A stretch of DNA of 64,000 nt from Schizophyllum amplum (GCA_007026445.1 VDMD01000052.1:1-64000), one strand, 5' to 3'. Positions 22,571 through 33,392 are shown, counted from the stretch's first letter. Program-made: numbers and translations. Notes: generated from the sequence alone by a model not told the origin.

Positions 22571-24227
22571 TTACTGCTGCTTACACTCCTCAGGGTTGAC
22601 GTTTTGCGCACCCGACGCGGCGCCCTTCTTCTTCGCCGCGCGGCTTGCCTTGATGGCCTTGCCAACCGGACCGTCGTCCTCATCCTCATCTTCCTCGTCC
22701 TCGTCGTCGAAATCGGACCCGAATACATCGTCGGAACCGTCCTCGGACATGTCCTCGAACTCGAGGGCCTTGCCCGTGAAGTAGTCGATGGCGCGGGGGA
22801 TGACCTGTAGGAGTTGAGTATTGAGTCATTCATTGGAGTGGCTGAAAACCTACCTTGTCCTTCAGCTCTTCACCGAGCTGGTAGTCCATTTGCAGCGCCT
22901 CCTCGATGGATTCGATCTCTTCCTCAGTTTGCTCCTGGGTGGTGCGTTCAGTACGGAGAGCTCTTGAAAACGATTCGGCCATACGCACATCGGGATTCTC
23001 CGGTGCAGCGGGAGGTGAAAAGAAGTTGAAAAAGGACTCAGTCGGAAGCGCCTTGCGTACAAGGCGGGTGCGGTTCGTGCCTAATCTCGAAAACTAATCA
23101 GCGGTGGAAACCTGCGGGAGCACAGCACCTACTCTTGTTGCGCTGGCGCTTGACCTCGAACTCGCGCGTCAGGTCCATTTCGTCCTCCTTCCAGTGAATC
23201 GTGCTGCCGATAGCGCGATCGTAAACTTGACGAAAAATGAGCATATCAACGGACGTTTCGAAAAGTACGACGTACCCCAGTCACCCATGTCGCCGATCTT
23301 CTCCAGGTAGAAATAGGTCTTCACGAGAATCTCATCCGAGAAGTGCGGGTTCTGCGCAGCGTCAAAGTAGAACAGAAGGCTGAAGCCGGGCTTTTTCGCG
23401 CAGTCGTCGGGGACCTTGATGAGATCCTTGAGAGCTGAGAGAGGGTCGTTAGTGACGGCGCGCTCCTGACAGCAAGCGACTCGCCAGTCTCGTCGTCTTT
23501 GAGGGGGAGGATAGCGATGCGAATGTCGGTGAGGTACTTGATTGCGCCCTCGTCCCGCTCGGTGATGAGCTCCGCATAACCAGGGTGCACGCGGAGAGCG
23601 GTGAGCCAGAAGGACGGGATAGCAGCAGGGCCTGAGATGATCGTGAGCGAGGCAAGCGTGGACAGGGATATTGGAGCGCACCAGTCTCGCCCTCAACCTT
23701 CGCCACCTCGTACTCCTCGTCCTCCTCCTGCGACTTCTCGACGCCCTTCTTGATCTCGTCTTCGGTGGGGGCAGCCGCGCCGGAGATGATCGCCTTCCTG
23801 CGCTCGTACAGAGGCTCCTGCAGCGCATTGTACTGTTTGTGGCACATATCAGTAGATGCTGGACTGCGATCGCAATCGCGCGCACCTTTTTCTCAAGCTC
23901 CTGCATCTCCCATTTAAACTTGTTGGTCAGCTCATCCTGCGCGACCTGGACGCCTTTGAGCGCCTCGACGCTGCGGCGAACGTCGTCCGGCAGCTCCTCC
24001 TCCTCCTCATCGCCGTCGTCCCCCTTGAGGGCCAGCTTGTTGAGCGCATCCGAGAGCCCGGCACTGTCCTCCTCTTCCTCGTCCTCGCTGATCGCAGCGA
24101 CGGACGGGCGCATGAGCCCGTGCGAGATCGGTGCATGGTTCAGCGGTGTGTTCTGTGGCGTCGGCGCAGTGAGGGACTGGCTCATCGGTATCGCGGAGCC
24201 CGAAGGCGTAGAATCCGTAGAAGACAT
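22571..24227 (-). CDS. NAP1: nucleosome assembly protein NAP1
   Basis: Seven exons (24227-23886, 23832-23682, 23631-23485, 23434-23276, 23225-23133, 23080-22854, 22804-22571) give 450 residues. NAP family landmarks are ALQEPLYERRK near 118, IPSFWLTALRVHPG near 170, the KYLTDIRIAILP beta region, VYDRAIGSTIHWKE near 270, RTRLVRKALPTESFFNFF near 305-325, and a C-terminal acidic tail. NAP1 shuttles H2A-H2B dimers and helps assemble chromatin. The last four residues, CKQQ, form a CaaX-type box as in animal NAP1L1. Intron 3 fits only as a 50-bp GC-AG intron (23484-23435); with it the frame closes exactly. Insertions around residues 205-235 make it somewhat divergent. Confidence 0.9.
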
Positions 24228-24900
24228 GATTGACGGCGGCGGGGGGCTAAGTTTTTCGTTGGATTTTACACGAAGAGGCTGCTTTGAGGGTCGCACCTCA
24301 GATGCTGTGTTGTATCTTGTTAAGAATAAGAGATCTGAGAGATGACCGAGCCCTTGATGGACGCAGGAAGCAAGCAGTTTGCGAGGGCAACGCAGGCCAC
24401 GATGAGCCGCTTTGTCTTTCCGGAAAAGGCAAGTCCTTGTAAATTGAGCATCACGTGCTCGTTTGCTTTCGGCAAGTTGTGGACACATAATATTCCTCTG
24501 ACTCCTTCTGACTCACGCTCTTCCGCAATCAGCGCACCTCATCCTCGTCGGGCTTAGCAATGAGTGATACCTTTGTGAATGCGGAATATGGTGCGGACGG
24601 TTTCTTTGTCCGCATACTACGGCATCCACCAAATGATAGATCGATGAGTATAATGAATCTCATGACGTGCGGTCCGCGCGCCAACTTCGAAGATGCGCCT
24701 GGGAGAATCCAGGAACCCTGGCCGTTGAGTACTTTAGCCCTCCTCGCTGGGCTTTCACGGGCTTTCCTGCTGAATGTGAGTGTATTCCTCGACCTTAATG
24801 CCTCCCGAAAAGCGCTCCGGCTGATACATCGTTCATCCACAGATCGCTTTATGTTTTCTCTTTTCCCAGTCGGCTGTCGGCCAAGTCGTTGAGCGCAAGT
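24228..24900. other. divergent intergenic region between NAP1 and ASST gene C
   Basis: Promoter DNA of NAP1 and of ASST gene C. Part of 24590-24900 is loosely similar to 29440-29660 upstream of ASST gene D (both contain AATGCCTCCCGA), as expected if C and D arose by a duplication that included the upstream region. No gene was recognised. Confidence 0.5.
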
Positions 24901-24903
24901 CGA

Positions 24904-25035
24904 GCGTGTCCACGAATGACGAAGACTCTATACAGGCTCGACGACAGGACGCCGCGTAATGGCGAATGAGCCGGGCATGGGCAGCGTCTCTTCCGTCTGC
25001 TGCAAAGGCCCCGCGGTCACTGTCGAGCTATAAGA
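24904..25035 (+). promoter_or_regulatory. conserved ASST promoter block, gene C
   Basis: GCGTGTCC, ACTCTATACA, GCTCGACGAC and GCGTAATGGCGA occur in order from 24904 to 24966, followed by TATAAGA (25029-25035) 39 bp before the ATG. Confidence 0.7.
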
Positions 25036-25073
25036 CGAGCATCACAACGAAGGAAAAGCATTGTCCTTCAGCC

Positions 25074-27113
25074 ATGCTCTTCAACGCACTCGTTCTTCTG
25101 ACTGCGCCCACGGTGTTTACTCTCACTGCGGCGGAGCAGGCATACAATAAGAGTGTCAAGTATGACTCTGGTTTGCTTGGCTCAAGTCCAACTCAGAGCT
25201 ACGTAGCGGCTGACTACACGCCGTGCGTATTCTTTTCTTCCCTTATAATGAGGCTAACTCAGTCACGATGTAGGGTCCAGCTCAACTATGAGGTCCCCTT
25301 GACCGACAGCACAGCAGCAAAAGTGTCCCCCGGCTTGCTGTTCTTCGCTCCGTCCGGTAAGCCTTGTATCTATATAGATAACGTATTGGGCTTGCTGACA
25401 CCCAACCAGCGGAAGCCGCGGAGCCTGGTCCGCTCATCATCAAGCAAGACGGTACGGTCGTCTGGGTTGGAGGAGCGACCTATCCCCAAGCGACTTCCTT
25501 TCATGTTGAACCGTATATGGGAGAAGACCACATGATCATCTGGTCGGGCGATTTGAGTGGCGTTGGATATGGCTGGGGTAGTTGGCATGTGGTCAACACG
25601 GCGTACGAGGAGGTCGCGACCTAGTGAGCTGAACCGTCCTTTCCTGTAATCTATTATACTGACGCAGTCAATGATTTTAGCACGGCCATCGGGTTGCCCA
25701 ATAGCACTCTCGCGGATCTTCACGATGTGAGTTGTCTAGCTTGTTCCGAATCAGACAATCGACTGACGATCCACCAGTCCCACATCTACAACGGCGACCG
25801 AGCTACGATGACAGCATACGTGACTCAAGCATACGACCTCACGCCTTACGGGGGCATCAAGAATGGATACATCCTCGATTGCGTAGTACAAGAGATCAAC
25901 ATCACGTCGAGTACGTTCACTCGCACATTGTATTGCACGCCTCAAGTTTACTGACAACTTGTAGGCGAGATCCTTTTCGAGTGGCACTCTCTCGACCATG
26001 TTGATCCTTCAGAGTCGTACACCAAGCCTCTACTTACCGGCTACAACAGCTCGCTTCCTTGGGATTACTTCGTACGTTCTTCCATCTGCCAAGGTGCTCA
26101 GCATCGCTGACGAGTGTGTCCAGCACATCAACGCCATTGATAAAGATGCTAGCGGCAATTATCTGGTGTCTGGCCGCCACATCCATACCCTGTTTTCCGT
26201 GAGTTGAGGGACTGGCTCGATGTGGCTCAAATCTTTATCATTTACATCGTCTTTGTCTTCAGGTGGACGCCTCTTCGGGTGATATATTGTGGCGATTGGG
26301 CGGCAAGAACTCGGACTTTACGATGGGCACCGACGCCGACTTCTCGTGGCAGCACGACGGTCGCTGGAGGAGCGCTAACACAATCTCGTGCGTTTCTCCT
26401 TTCCGCGTATCCGCGCGCAACCAAACGCGGCTCCCATTCAGATTATTTGACAACGCTGGCACGATCGCCCAGCAGGATCGGTTATCCTCTCGCGGTATCG
26501 TGCTCAATATCGACACGACCGCCATGACCGCCGAACTTGTAACCCAGTATCTTCCGTCCACAAAAGCCATTTCGCGGTCGCAGGGCAATACTCAAGTCCT
26601 TGAGAATGGCAACGTGGTCATTGGGTCAGCGCTCTCGCCTGATGTCGTGGAGCCTGTCAACTGAAGCTACCGCAGATGGGGTCAAGAACCGCTCTTCGGG
26701 GAGTACGACTCGGCGGGCAACCAGTTGTGGGAGTTACGCTTCGCTGTCAGCTCTGTTCAGGCCTGTGAGTTTCTTGGAATCGAATTGGCGTCGCGCTTGG
26801 CTGACGGTCCCAAGACCGCACGTATCGCTTCGACTGGACTGCGACGCCCTCGACTCCGCCCTCACTTGCCGTCATCGGCAGCGATTCAAATCGCACGGCC
26901 TACGCGTGGTGGAACGGCGCTACCGAGGTTGCCACCTGGGGTCTGTACGGCTCGTCGGACTCCGGCGAGAGCGTCAACCTTGCCAACGCTACCCGGATCG
27001 ACTTCGAGACTCCCATCGCTTTCGAGCAGCTAGAAAACTACACCTCATACACAGTCGCTGCCTTGGACGCGAGCGGGCAGGTCCTCGGAACATCGGATGC
27101 TGTCACAGCCTGA
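25074..27113 (+). CDS. secreted arylsulfotransferase-type (ASST) protein C
   Basis: Eleven exons (25074-25222, 25274-25356, 25410-25623, 25681-25726, 25778-25910, 25965-26071, 26124-26198, 26263-26387, 26442-26624, 26676-26764, 26815-27113) give 500 residues. Every exon from 1 to 11 has the same length as in gene D. There is a signal peptide at 1-19. Family landmarks are in order: KQDGTVVW, GVGYGWGSWHVVN, EWHSLDHVDPSESY, WRLGGKNSDF, DFSWQHDGRW and SRSQGNTQVLENGN. The C-terminal 95 residues form a beta-rich module carrying WWNGATEVATWGLYGSS. The protein is probably extracellular or wall-associated; the reaction is known only from bacterial relatives. Confidence 0.87.
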
Positions 27114-27321
27114 TCATTGAGCGCTCAGCCTTCGAGACGACTCCTACGAATGCAGAGTACGATGAGCGGGAACTTCTCGAGTATCAACGACTTACTTTCT
27201 CTTTACACGACGTATCTACGTACATTCATTTCGAGACATGCCTCGACATTCATGCCCATAGTACCCGAGTGTAGTGCCCATGCACCACCCCGTGAAATTG
27301 TGGGCTTGCCCCTCGGCTGGT

Positions 27322-27377
27322 GACGCCTTGATCGTGACGAGCGCTTAAGCAGTGACTGTCACGGGCGCTTAAATAAC
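27322..27377 (+). promoter_or_regulatory. shared promoter module of the F-box-like genes (copy 3)
   Basis: TGACGCCTTG, GTGACGAGCGCTTAA and GGCGCTTAAATAAC (27364-27377) precede the third paralogue. The last motif is identical to that of copy 1, but the spacing to the ATG is longer (143 bp). Confidence 0.5.
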
Positions 27378-27520
27378 TTCGTCTTCCTCTTCCGAGTCGT
27401 TTATCGATCTCTCTTATGTCGGCGCATCGTGAACAGACTCGCGCCACCACATCCTGAACAGACGCGTCGCATCTCGAACAGCCGCGTCGCATTCTGAACG
27501 TTGAACACCCGCATCGCGCC

Positions 27521-28654
27521 ATGAGCAACATCGCTGAGGTCCCCGACGTCCTTCTGCTCATCTTCGAGCAACTGCTTTATAATATATCTTGGCTGACAGA
27601 CGATGTACTGGTGTCTCGTACTATAAGGGACGAGGAGCCGATGCCCAAAAACCTGATTCACGTTGTACTTGTCTCTCGCCTATGGAACGAGCTCGCGACA
27701 CCGCTGCTGTGGAGGCGGGCCACGCTGGTCGCTATATGGAAGCTTTTGCCAGACGACTGTCGAATCTTTATAGATACTGGCCGGGAAGGCGCTCAACTGG
27801 TATGTGTCCAGTCCGCTCGTAGAGTGTATCAGTTTGTTTATACGTTCAGTATCTGTCAGTATCTGATCATTTGAACTTGAGATTGGCGGATTAATTTTTC
27901 CGAGAGCTCTCACGTCCGGACGCTCGCACTCGAGAACCTATCCCATCCCAGCCAGTCGCACGACCTCATAGTCGCCTTCGGACCCATGATCGGCGCCCTG
28001 TGCATCCGCTCGCAAATCCGGTGGCACGATGACCCCGGCATGCAGTACTTCCACATATTCGCCGCCCACGCCGCCACGCGCTGCAGCCCCGCCTCGCTCG
28101 TCGACCTGTACCTCGAGTGGTCGACCGTCACCCCGCACGCCCTGCGCGTCGACCACCTCCGGTCCTTCGCGGCGCACACGCGACTGGTGCGCATATACTA
28201 TGTGCATGTCTCGTCGGTAACGGAGCTGGAAGATGAGGGAATGGGCGAGCTCGCGCTGTGGTGGCCGGCGATCGAGGAACTGAGGATTATGGGGCGCGAT
28301 GTCTCGCGGACGGGGTGCTCGCTCCGCGCGCTGGAGAGGTTCGCTATGCACTGTCCGCGGCTGCGGGCGCTGGCACTACCGCTGGCCGGGAGGGACGTGC
28401 CGGACGTGGAAGGAGATGCGCCGGAATCAGAAGCGGATGGAGACGGGACCAGAACTCGGCCGCGGTGCGCTCTCCGATGGATCACAGTCTGCGGTGAACG
28501 CGCGCCGAGTCCGGACAGGGTTGCTGCGTACCTTCATTCGCTCTTTCCCTCGCTGGTGTCCGTGCGCGACTATGCTGGCGACCAGACGTGGGAAAAAGAG
28601 TGGAAGGCGGTGACCCGCTATCTTCCGCGGCCGGTGAAAGGTGTACATGGGTGA
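27521..28654 (+). pseudogene. F-box-like protein copy 3, internally deleted
   Basis: Exon 1 (27521-27799, 93 codons) encodes the F-box-like start MSNIAEVPDVLLLIFEQLL and LVSRLWNELATPLLW as in the other copies. The intron donor GTATGT is kept. After it about 175 codons of leucine-rich sequence are missing: the frame resumes at HVRTLALENL and continues to the usual C-terminus at 28654. A weak acceptor (TTTTTCCGAG, intron 27800-27904) would rejoin the frame and give 342 residues, so a shortened protein is possible. I call it a probable pseudogene or truncated paralogue. It lies between ASST genes C and D. Confidence 0.6.
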
Positions 28655-28960
28655 GCACACACAATCTACTACTTTGATGACATGAGGGCATGAAGGTTAC
28701 GAACCATCTGCATGAGGATCTCAATGGTCTTGCTGCTTCTCGCCTTGGGTCCGCCATCGCCTCGTCAGTGGTTAGGGCCCGTGGTATAGACTCTGAGACT
28801 AGGACACATAGGCTAGCACCGCTTCAGTTCGAGCGTGTAGTTTCTATTCGACTGGTACATAGCGGTAGCTTAGACTCCTCTTCGATTTGATTCATGCGCA
28901 TAGGTAAGTTGTCAGACAGCATCCGTTCAAAGACCGGGACGGAGTCTAAGGGAGAACAAG

Positions 28961-29075
28961 CAGGGGACAAGGGGATAGGTTGTCATGGTAACATCCACTG
29001 CATCCGGATCAAAATTTGCTGAGATCGCAGGCACGCGGGACGAGCGTCGAGCGGGTTGTCAAGAACGCACGCGCG
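28961..29075 (+). repeat. dispersed 115-bp segment, copy 2
   Basis: Contains GTCATGGTAACATCCA, CATCCGGATCAAA and GTCAAGAACGCACG in the order seen at 2884-2998. No gene follows here, so if copy 1 is a promoter, this copy has lost its gene. Between 28655 and 29668 I see nothing else supported. Confidence 0.55.
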
Positions 29076-29668
29076 GCCCGGCGGCTCGTCAAAGCATGTT
29101 ACTCTCGAATCGACCTTGGGTTGTATCGCGGGACACCTAGCAGTAATGCGCGCGTCGGAAGCGCCGACAGGCTCTCGCTCAGCATGGGCCGCAGCGGCCG
29201 GCAGCCGTCTACCAGTGCGATTACGAGCTTAGTCGAAATACGTAAGTAGGAACGGTCGGTCTATCGTTGATTTACTTACCTATGTTACATACTTACTGTA
29301 GAACTTTCAAGGACGACTTCAGCCCTTCCGCGATCAGTTGATGGCCGCGGATTGGCCGCGGTCGCTCCACCCAGGCGCCAAGCTGGCGCCAACCTTCGCC
29401 GACGTCGCTCAACAGAGGTAGCCAACCTTTGAATACTTAGCTCCCCTCGCTACTCTTCCTCGATGGTAGGTAGGTGTATGCCGGCCTCGCTCAGCTTTTG
29501 CATAGTTCTTTACTGAACATTCCCCAGCATGAATGCCTCCCGAGGATCCGAGAGGACGCATTCGGGTTGATGGAGGCGTCCTTTAGACTAAGTTAGTTAC
29601 ACAAAGTAGTGGTATTTTGCCCTCCCTTTCCCGTCGATGAATACCGCTGACAGCCAAATCGCCGTTAG

Positions 29669-29805
29669 GCGTGTCCTTGGATGACGACCACTCTATTCAT
29701 GCTCGACGACGAGACTCCGCGTAATGGCGAAATGAGCGCGGCGTTGGCAAGGTCCCTGCAGGCGAGCTGTCACGGCCAAGCCACGGCAGTGGTCGAGCTA
29801 TAAGA
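29669..29805 (+). promoter_or_regulatory. conserved ASST promoter block, gene D
   Basis: GCGTGTCC, GGATGACGAC, ACTCTATTCA, GCTCGACGAC and GCGTAATGGCGA (29669-29730) are followed by TATAAGA (29799-29805), 39 bp before the ATG. Order and spacing to the ATG are as in gene C. Confidence 0.7.
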
Positions 29806-29843
29806 CAGGCTTTACGACGAGGAGAAAACATTAACCGGCAGCC

Positions 29844-31868
29844 ATGCTCCTCACACTCGTTTTTCTGACCGCCCCCACGTTCTTTACTCTCGCTGCAGCG
29901 AAGCAGGCATACAACCAGAGCGTCAAGTATGACTCTGGCTTGCTTGGCTCCAGTCCAACTCAAAGCTACGTAGCAGCCACCGAATACACACCGTGCGTAT
30001 CTTCTTTTGCCTAAAGACGAGGCTGACGCGTTCTATCTAGGGTCCAGCTCAACTATGAGGTCCCCTTGACCGACGAGACGGCGACAAAGTTGTCCTCCGG
30101 CTTGTTATTCTTCGCCCCGTCCTGTAAGCCTTATTTCGATATGGTCCGCGAATTGTTGGCGCTGATAACTTGGCAGCGGACCCCGCACAGCCAGGTCCGC
30201 TCATCATCAAGCAAGACGGCACTGTCGTCTGGGATGGAGCGGTGGATTTCCCTTCAGCGCCCTCGTTCCATGTCGAACCATATATGGGGGAAGATCACTT
30301 AATCATCTGGTCCGGCGAGTCGAGTGGCGTCGGCTATGGCTGGGGAAGTTGGCACGTGCTCAATACTGCGTATGAGGAGGTCGCGACCTAGTGAGTCGGA
30401 TCGAGCTTGTATGCCGTACTTCTCGCTGATCTCACTCCATTCAGCACGGCCATTGGACTGCCCGATAACACGCTAGCAGATTTGCACGACGTGAGTCATC
30501 CAGCTCAACCGACATGGGCTATTCGCCTGACGCCCGCTAGTCCCATATCTACAGCGGCGACCTGGCCACGATGACAGCATACGTGACCCAGGAGTATGAC
30601 CTGAGGCCGTACGGAGGCCCCAAACATGGATATATCCTCGACTGCGTCGTGCAGGAGATCAACATCACGTCGAGTGCGTTTACTTTTCGCGCAAAGCCCG
30701 CTTCTGTTGCGCTAACGCACGTCGCAGACGAGGTTGTCTTCGAGTGGCACTCTCTGGACCATGTTGATCCTTCGGAGTCCTACACCACGCCCCTGATTAC
30801 CGGCTGGAGCGCCTCGTCCCCTTGGGATTACTTCGTATGTTTCGCTGCTGGTCATATGTGCTCGGCCTCGCTGATAATCGTCTCAAGCACCTCAACGCCA
30901 TCGACAAGGATGACAGCGGCAATTACCTTGTCTCTGGCCGCCACATCCATACACTGTTTTACGTGAGTTGACGCGAAGGTTCGATGCAGTTCCCAGTCTG
31001 ATTATCTTGATCTTGTCCAGCTGGACGCCTCTTCTGGCGATATCGTGTGGCGACTAGGAGGCAAAAACTCAAACTTCACGATGGGCAAGGACGCCGATTT
31101 CTCGTGGCAGCATGACGGCCGTTGGAGGAGCGCCAGCACGATCTCGTGAGTGTCCACACACCGTCCATGATATCTCCCTCACGTTTTCCTTGCTAAGGCT
31201 CTTCGATAACGCTGGCACAATCGGCCAGCAGGACCGGTTATCCTCCCGCGGCATGCTGCTTAGCATTGACACGACCGCAATGACCGCCGAGCTTGTACAC
31301 GAGTACCTTCCCTCCAAGAAGGCCATATCGCGGTCGCAGGGCAACACTCAAGTTCTTGAAAACGGGAACGTTATCGTTGGGTATGTGCTCTCGCCAACGA
31401 CCGTGCATCAGTCGACTGAAGCTGCTTCAGATGGGGTGCCGAGCCTGTCTTCGGCGAGTATGACTCCGAAGGCAACGCGCTGTGGGAGATGCGCTTCGGT
31501 GTCAGCAATGTCCAGGCCTGTGAGTTACTAGTTTCTCGTTTGCGTTCGTGCATATCTGACGTCTCGTAGACCGCACGTACCGTTTCGACTGGACCGCGAC
31601 GCCGTCGACTCCGCCCTCTCTGTCCGTAACCGGCGATGGCTCAAACCGCACGGCCTATGCGTGGTGGAACGGTGCCACAGAAGTCGCAACCTGGGGTCTG
31701 TACGGCTCGTCGGACTCCGGCGAGAGCGTCAACCTTGCCAACGCTACCCGGACCGACTTCGAAACTCCTATCAATTTCGAGCAGCTGGAGGACTACGCCT
31801 CATACACTGTCTCTGCTCTGGATGCGAGTGGTCAGGTCCTCGGGACTTCAGACGCTGTTGCAGCCTGA
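29844..31868 (+). CDS. secreted arylsulfotransferase-type (ASST) protein D
   Basis: Eleven exons (29844-29992, 30041-30123, 30177-30390, 30445-30490, 30541-30673, 30728-30834, 30888-30962, 31021-31145, 31198-31380, 31431-31519, 31570-31868) give 500 residues. Exon lengths equal those of gene C throughout. Signal peptide at residues 1-19, then the ASST landmarks (KQDGTVVWDGA, GVGYGWGSWHVLN, EWHSLDHVDPSESY, SGNYLVSGRHIHTLFY, WQHDGRW, SRSQGNTQVLENGN). The last exon is nearly identical in nucleotides to that of gene C over long runs, more so than the other exons. Intact copy. Confidence 0.87.
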
Positions 31869-32109
31869 TAAACGAGCCAAGGAAGAAAGCAGAATATCGA
31901 ACTGAAACTTCTCGGACACCAACTACTTACCCCATCTTACTATCAACACTCCTTAGCGTAGCTACACTCTTTACCAAACATGCTCGACCATCGTGTCCAG
32001 CATCGTGACTCAGCGCAGAGCTCATCAATCATTTGCGCGTTCCGAGCATGTGTGGGTCCACTTTCGGCCCTCGGAAATTGCCGACATCTGGACGCGGTGT
32101 GGGACATCA

Positions 32110-32409
32110 CAGCGGTTTGCAAAATAGTAGACCATCTCAACGCAAAGACCACATCATTCCCACGCTCCGCCGCCGGACGCGCCGACAGGTCCCGCCCATT
32201 CGTCTACCACAACGTGTCATTTACATGCTATGTAGGCCTTCATATCCTCTCCAAGGACCTCCATATAACATGATATTGGGGATTCTACGGCTGCAAAAAC
32301 GGCCATTTGAGGCAACGTTGCATGTCGGCGCGTTCGGCGGCGGGGCGTGGGAATGATGACCATAGTGACTGCTTTGCGCGGAGATGGTCTACTATTTTGC
32401 AAACCGCTG
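32110..32409. mobile_element. MITE-like foldback element
   Basis: A 300-bp sequence with terminal inverted repeats. The left arm (32110-32187) and the reverse complement of the right arm (32409-32323) both begin CAGCGGTTTGCAAAATAGTA and stay alike through CATCATTCCCACG and GCCGACA, with one short insertion in the right arm. The interior (about 135 bp) has no coding potential. It fits a non-autonomous DNA transposon. CA flanks both ends, so a 2-bp target duplication is possible but unproven. The right end lies 44 bp before the ATG at 32454. Confidence 0.75.
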
Positions 32410-32453
32410 CAATTGGGCCTTTCATCGAAAGACGCTCCTTGAAACTGCTTAGC

Positions 32454-32993
32454 ATGAGCATCCTGTCGTTAAACTCCGATTTTCGCCCTGGTGATATCTG
32501 CCTCACGCTCGCCTCCAGAGGTGACGGAACGTTCCACTGGACAATCACAATTCCATACAGCGATTCTGCCGGCGTGAAGCTGCACGCGTCCAACAAACAA
32601 GGGCCATGGCGCTTTCTTGCAGATGATTACTCCCTCATGGAGACACTGGAACTATGCATCGTCATGAAGATTGGTGCATGCCTCGCTGATCTCTTTGTCC
32701 GTGTACTAACACAGGCCTCGTATCATGCAGGACACCTGCACTCTCATACAACAGAAGATCTGATTCGGCTGGTCGAAGCTCTCCCTATGACTGTGGTTGA
32801 TCCATTCGTCGGGGAAGAGCCTCGCTTCACTTGCAGGGTCTGGGTGAAGCAGGCCGTGACTCTGCTCCGGGAGAATGACATTCTCCAGGTTGACGCTCGG
32901 GATATGGAGAAAGCCGCTCTTGCTTGGGGAGCAGAGCATGATCCAGCTACAGTCACAGGCGCTCCTTACAAGTTCTATGTGTACGCGGATTGA
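32454..32993 (+). CDS. small basidiomycete protein of DUF6914-like type
   Basis: Two exons (32454-32673, 32731-32993) with a 57-bp phase-1 intron that uses ATCATGCAG as acceptor give 160 residues. The intron length is a multiple of three, so unspliced reading is also open, but the spliced form keeps the family spacing KIG-HLHSHTTEDLI. Features: a two-strand start (SILSLNSDFRPGDICLTL), HWTITIP, EEPRFTCRVWVKQAV, then a helical C-terminus ending YKFYVYAD. From memory this matches small proteins of unknown function common in Agaricomycetes (DUF6914); I cannot check the number. No signal peptide. A MITE-like element sits in its promoter. Confidence 0.65.
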   Translation: MSILSLNSDFRPGDICLTLASRGDGTFHWTITIPYSDSAGVKLHASNKQGPWRFLADDYSLMETLELCIVMKIGACLADLFVRVLTQASYHAGHLHSHTTEDLIRLVEALPMTVVDPFVGEEPRFTCRVWVKQAVTLLRENDILQVDARDMEKAALAWGAEHDPATVTGAPYKFYVYAD

Positions 32994-33392
32994 CCGAGGG
33001 TCGTCGCTACAAGTTCTGATCGTCGATGGTATCGCGCCCGCTGTCCAAACGGACTGTCTTTGTATGAACCCTTCGGGGCGTTCGGGTCTATATATTGTTA
33101 TGCTCTTCACTGTCTGACATAGATTACGACACGGCCGCGTAGTCCTCGCCGGGCAGCTTGCTATGCTGCCAGAGAGAGGCGCGCAGCGCTGCACAGGATT
33201 CCGAGCGCCAGCGATAGTCCATTTGCACAGACAGTATGAAAGCGCGAGGGAAGGTGACGTGTGAGCGAAGTACATATGATCCAAAGAGTCCCATGAATTA
33301 TAAAAGTATCGTGGTGAGAGTATCCATCCATACGTATCCAGTCCCAATACAAGAGAAGCCAACCTGAATGATGAAACAAGAAAGACATCACC

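Noticed and set aside
14004..31868. biosynthetic gene cluster built around the ASST genes and the SDR
   Set aside because: No backbone synthase, P450, transporter or regulator is present; NAP1 and the F-box-like gene between them are unrelated.
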